Positions 61,501 through 64,000 of a DNA stretch of 64,000 bases are shown piece by piece; positions within the stretch are counted from its first letter, which is position 1; the number at the start of each line of letters is the position of its first letter. The notes under the pieces were generated by a model. That model was not told the DNA's origin. It saw nothing but the letters and a program-made list of their open reading frames with translations, and made no database searches. The position numbers and the translations under genes were made by a program. The stretch is from Phoenix dactylifera. Taxonomy: Eukaryota > Streptophyta > Magnoliopsida > Arecales > Arecaceae. The DNA lies in contig NW_024067908.1 of the NCBI RefSeq assembly GCF_009389715.1, positions 1 through 64,000 on the forward strand. The letters run 5' to 3'.

Positions 61501-61780
61501 TTCAGAAAGAGGGGAGGAGGGGGGATGGAAATTCTCTGCTCCGCGATCTTCGTCGGATGATGGAGGACTGCAGCGCCTTCCAGGCCGTACACGTGTACTA
61601 GGAGGCGAACAAGGCTGCTGATTGGTTCGCCGCCTATGCTGCCCAGCATTCTGGAGACGTCCTCTAGACAGACCAGAGGGCCGCTCCCCCATTGCTTTGT
61701 CATTTTCTTACTCTTGATTTTGCTGGCTGTACCTACACCAAAGTAGCGTGAGCAGCCGTTATACCAAAAAAAAAAAAAAA
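58510..61780 (+). mobile_element. L1-type LINE, 5'-truncated, RT plus RNase H, broken
   Basis: A 3.3-kb fragment of a plant L1 ORF2 ends in a 15-A tail (61766-61780). In order I see the region before RT (WIRKGDQNTKFFH, about 58660), RT motifs (EDKAPGPDSFPPVFFK; GLWQGCPSSPLLF; the active-site box FVDD at 59696-59707; LRYLGV), a zf-RVT-like region (VALFLWKVAWGCLSTRSMLA, about 60765) and an RNase H domain from about 61272. RNase H keeps its three acidic residues in NFDG, MELRA and GDSAM. ORF1 and the endonuclease are missing through 5' truncation. Frame shifts and stops split the ORF at least six times, for example the stops near 59261 and 59290. A 29-bp-period partial duplication lies at 59349-59394. 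The copy is dead. Confidence 0.92.
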
Positions 61781-64000
61781 TACTATGTATTGATGAATTC
61801 ACTCTCATATTGCACTTCTTTTACGATTTTCAGATATAGATAGCTACTGATACTTAGGAATTAGGATACCTACTTGTCTATGTTGTCTCTGATTTATATT
61901 TTGTTTTTTAATGAGTTTTCAACATGAGTAGGTACTAAATATGAATTTCAGCAGAATTTTGCGAAAAAATCAGTCATATGTAATTCATTTAGAAGGTGCT
62001 TGGTTATAATTTGGGAAATACTAATAAATGGTTCTTTGCTCATATTTGATGGCAAACGGATATCTGGTAACTTGTTTCATTTATGTGGCTCTATTAGGAA
62101 AAAACAACAGTATTTTTGAGGATAAATTGGTGCAAAGTATCCTTAGCAGATATTGGGCTACAAGATGTTTTGTGTATGCTTCACGTAAGTGATGCTTTCA
62201 GAAGGCTACTCTAACGTCTAACCTAATGGGTAGGACCAACTATCTAGTAGCATATTGGCCTATAGCGAAAGCATACAGCGAGCTTACCAGAGTTGAGGAT
62301 ATTTAGGTGGAAAGTAGTAAAATATAGGAATAAAAATATCCAAGCGCTGGCAAAAATTGTAGGTATGGAGAATAATAAAGGCACAACTATCTGAGATGGT
62401 TTCAGAGCTGTCCATATGAAGGGGCGAGCCAAGAAAATTTAGAAGTTGTCAACAATGAATTTGAGGAACCTTTCAGTGACAGAGCATGGCCATGCGTAGA
62501 AATATATGTGAAATTTTCATTTATAAAGCTTACAGTTATGCTTGCCTCCAAAGTAAACATGGCTTAAATTTCATGATCACCATTTGAATCATCATTTGAT
62601 GCCATTGGATATATACTAATTGGACCTTATATACTATCTTTTTCTAAATAGCATATAAATGCTTTTTTTGGGTGGGGGGGTTTACATATACAAATGCTTT
62701 AGATACATGCAAGAAAACTCAATGGCCCTTATTTTGATTGATGCATGCACCTAATTTGGACCTTATTTTTATTGGACTGACTTTCAAAATACTTTCTCCT
62801 TTGATATTGAATCCTTTTGATGAGCATTACTTTTCTGAACGAGTGAAATGCATATCTTATAACTAAACAGAAGTTTGCGATGCATTTTTGGCACTACTTC
62901 TCCGACAGGTCATGTAACCATGTTGAATATTGCTGTAGTCCATTTTAGGGTCTACATCGCACATTTATTTTATTATTTTGAACGAGACCAATCCACAATC
63001 TTTTTATATTTTGACCTTCCGTTTTGATTTTCTGATCCATCTTTCTTTATCAAATACTTTTTCTCGATGCAAATGGAGGAAAGAAACCTTCCCCAGATTT
63101 ATTATCGAATACCTTAATGCTGTAATTTCTATAATGATGAATTCATGTAAATGAGATCTGGTAAATTCCTACCTATTCCAATCCTCTAATATGTTTTCTC
63201 CGTATAAAGTCCCCTTTTTGGATATTGGGGCATGCAAGGACGCAGCACATAAAGGTGGGATCTGGTAAGTTACTCTTTGATGTTTGCTTTCTTTCTTTCA
63301 ATTAGACGGTGTTCAAATACCACCTGCCTGTTAAAGTTGAAAGATCTTAGTAGTTTCTTCCGGGCCATGATGGAAAGAACGAGCAATCTTGTCTGAGCCC
63401 AGGAAGGCCACCAACCCTCTGCAGGTGACTCGAGTTATAGGAGGCAAATCATATAATATTCCCACCACATTTTTTTCATATGAGCTACTGATAAAGTGAT
63501 CATATGCCTGATGGTTGTATCTCTAGAGGCTAAGTTAATTATGTGCTATCCATCATTATTATAATAAAAAAATTTAGTAGCAGAAGTCTACAGATGCTGC
63601 TCCTCAAATACTATATTAATCGTAATCGCCGTATAGAAGCTCCTCCCTGTTATATACTGGTGCTATTGTGATGATATTGAAAATCTGAATTTGTTTATTT
63701 CTTAAAGACAGGATTTGTTGAAGCTTGACATTAAGAGTCATGATCCTAGACTAAATCCGGCTATATTATATTACTCAAAATAAAACATGGAAAAAAGATC
63801 CAGGCTATACTCCTGTAACATTTCGGTCTTGATTGGCACCTGTCTTTGGTGGGCCTAGTTCCGGTTGTTCTCTCATCTTTAATGCGTTCCTGCCAAAAAA
63901 GCAAGACTCACTGGGAGACAAGATAAGAGATGCGAAGCTGAAAAGGTAGCAGCCTGGATTCGCGCGGCGGCTTCGTAAGCTGCAGGTCAGCAAAGACGGG
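61781..64000. other. AT-rich region with no recognised feature
   Basis: I find no coding frame with a domain, no clear splice chain and no repeat boundary here. Confidence 0.4.

Overview
This 64-kb window is nuclear DNA of a flowering plant. It has spliced genes with GT-AG introns, two genes for chloroplast proteins, a P-class PPR gene, and a dense mixture of plant transposon families. The AT-rich introns, large solo LTRs and overall style suggest a monocot, perhaps a palm, but this is inference only. I see no bacterial-type operon, CRISPR array, rRNA gene or convincing stand-alone tRNA gene.

Layout. 1-2038: the 3' end of a Ty3/gypsy element of Tat type, with an antisense extra ORF and a repeat-rich LTR. 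2231-3298: a DNA element with terminal inverted repeats. 3623-13332 (+): a two-finger zinc-finger gene with an 8.5-kb intron. 15933-17454 (-): a four-exon gene for a small basic coiled-coil protein. 22690-26028 (-): an intact single-exon PPR gene, recognised as PGR3. 26469-26880: a SINE. 27452-27890: a TRIM. 28350-33818 (-): a decayed Ty1/copia element with a young TRIM nested in its 5' LTR. 34903-48202 (+): the chloroplast GrpE gene (CGE), whose 11.7-kb first intron holds two solo LTRs, a Mutator-like MITE and local duplications. 49.8-54.2 kb: a roughly 2-kb segment duplicated in direct orientation. 56234-56523: a second copy of the same MITE family. 58.5-61.8 kb (+): a 5'-truncated, broken L1-type LINE with an RNase H domain. 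61.8-64.0 kb: nothing recognisable.

Functional picture. The two genes with a known role both act in the chloroplast. PGR3 is an organelle RNA-binding protein, and CGE is the nucleotide-exchange partner of stromal Hsp70. They lie on opposite strands about 9 kb apart, separated by transposons. Nothing suggests joint regulation. The other two genes probably encode nuclear proteins.

Most of the interest lies in genome archaeology. Element boundaries can be fixed to the base by target-site duplications at nine or so insertions. Insertions can be ordered relative to each other: TRIM after copia, SINE after segmental duplication, MITE after solo LTR. A pair of compensating one-base shifts in the zinc-finger gene needs checking against reads. 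I found no sign of a previously undescribed molecular system.
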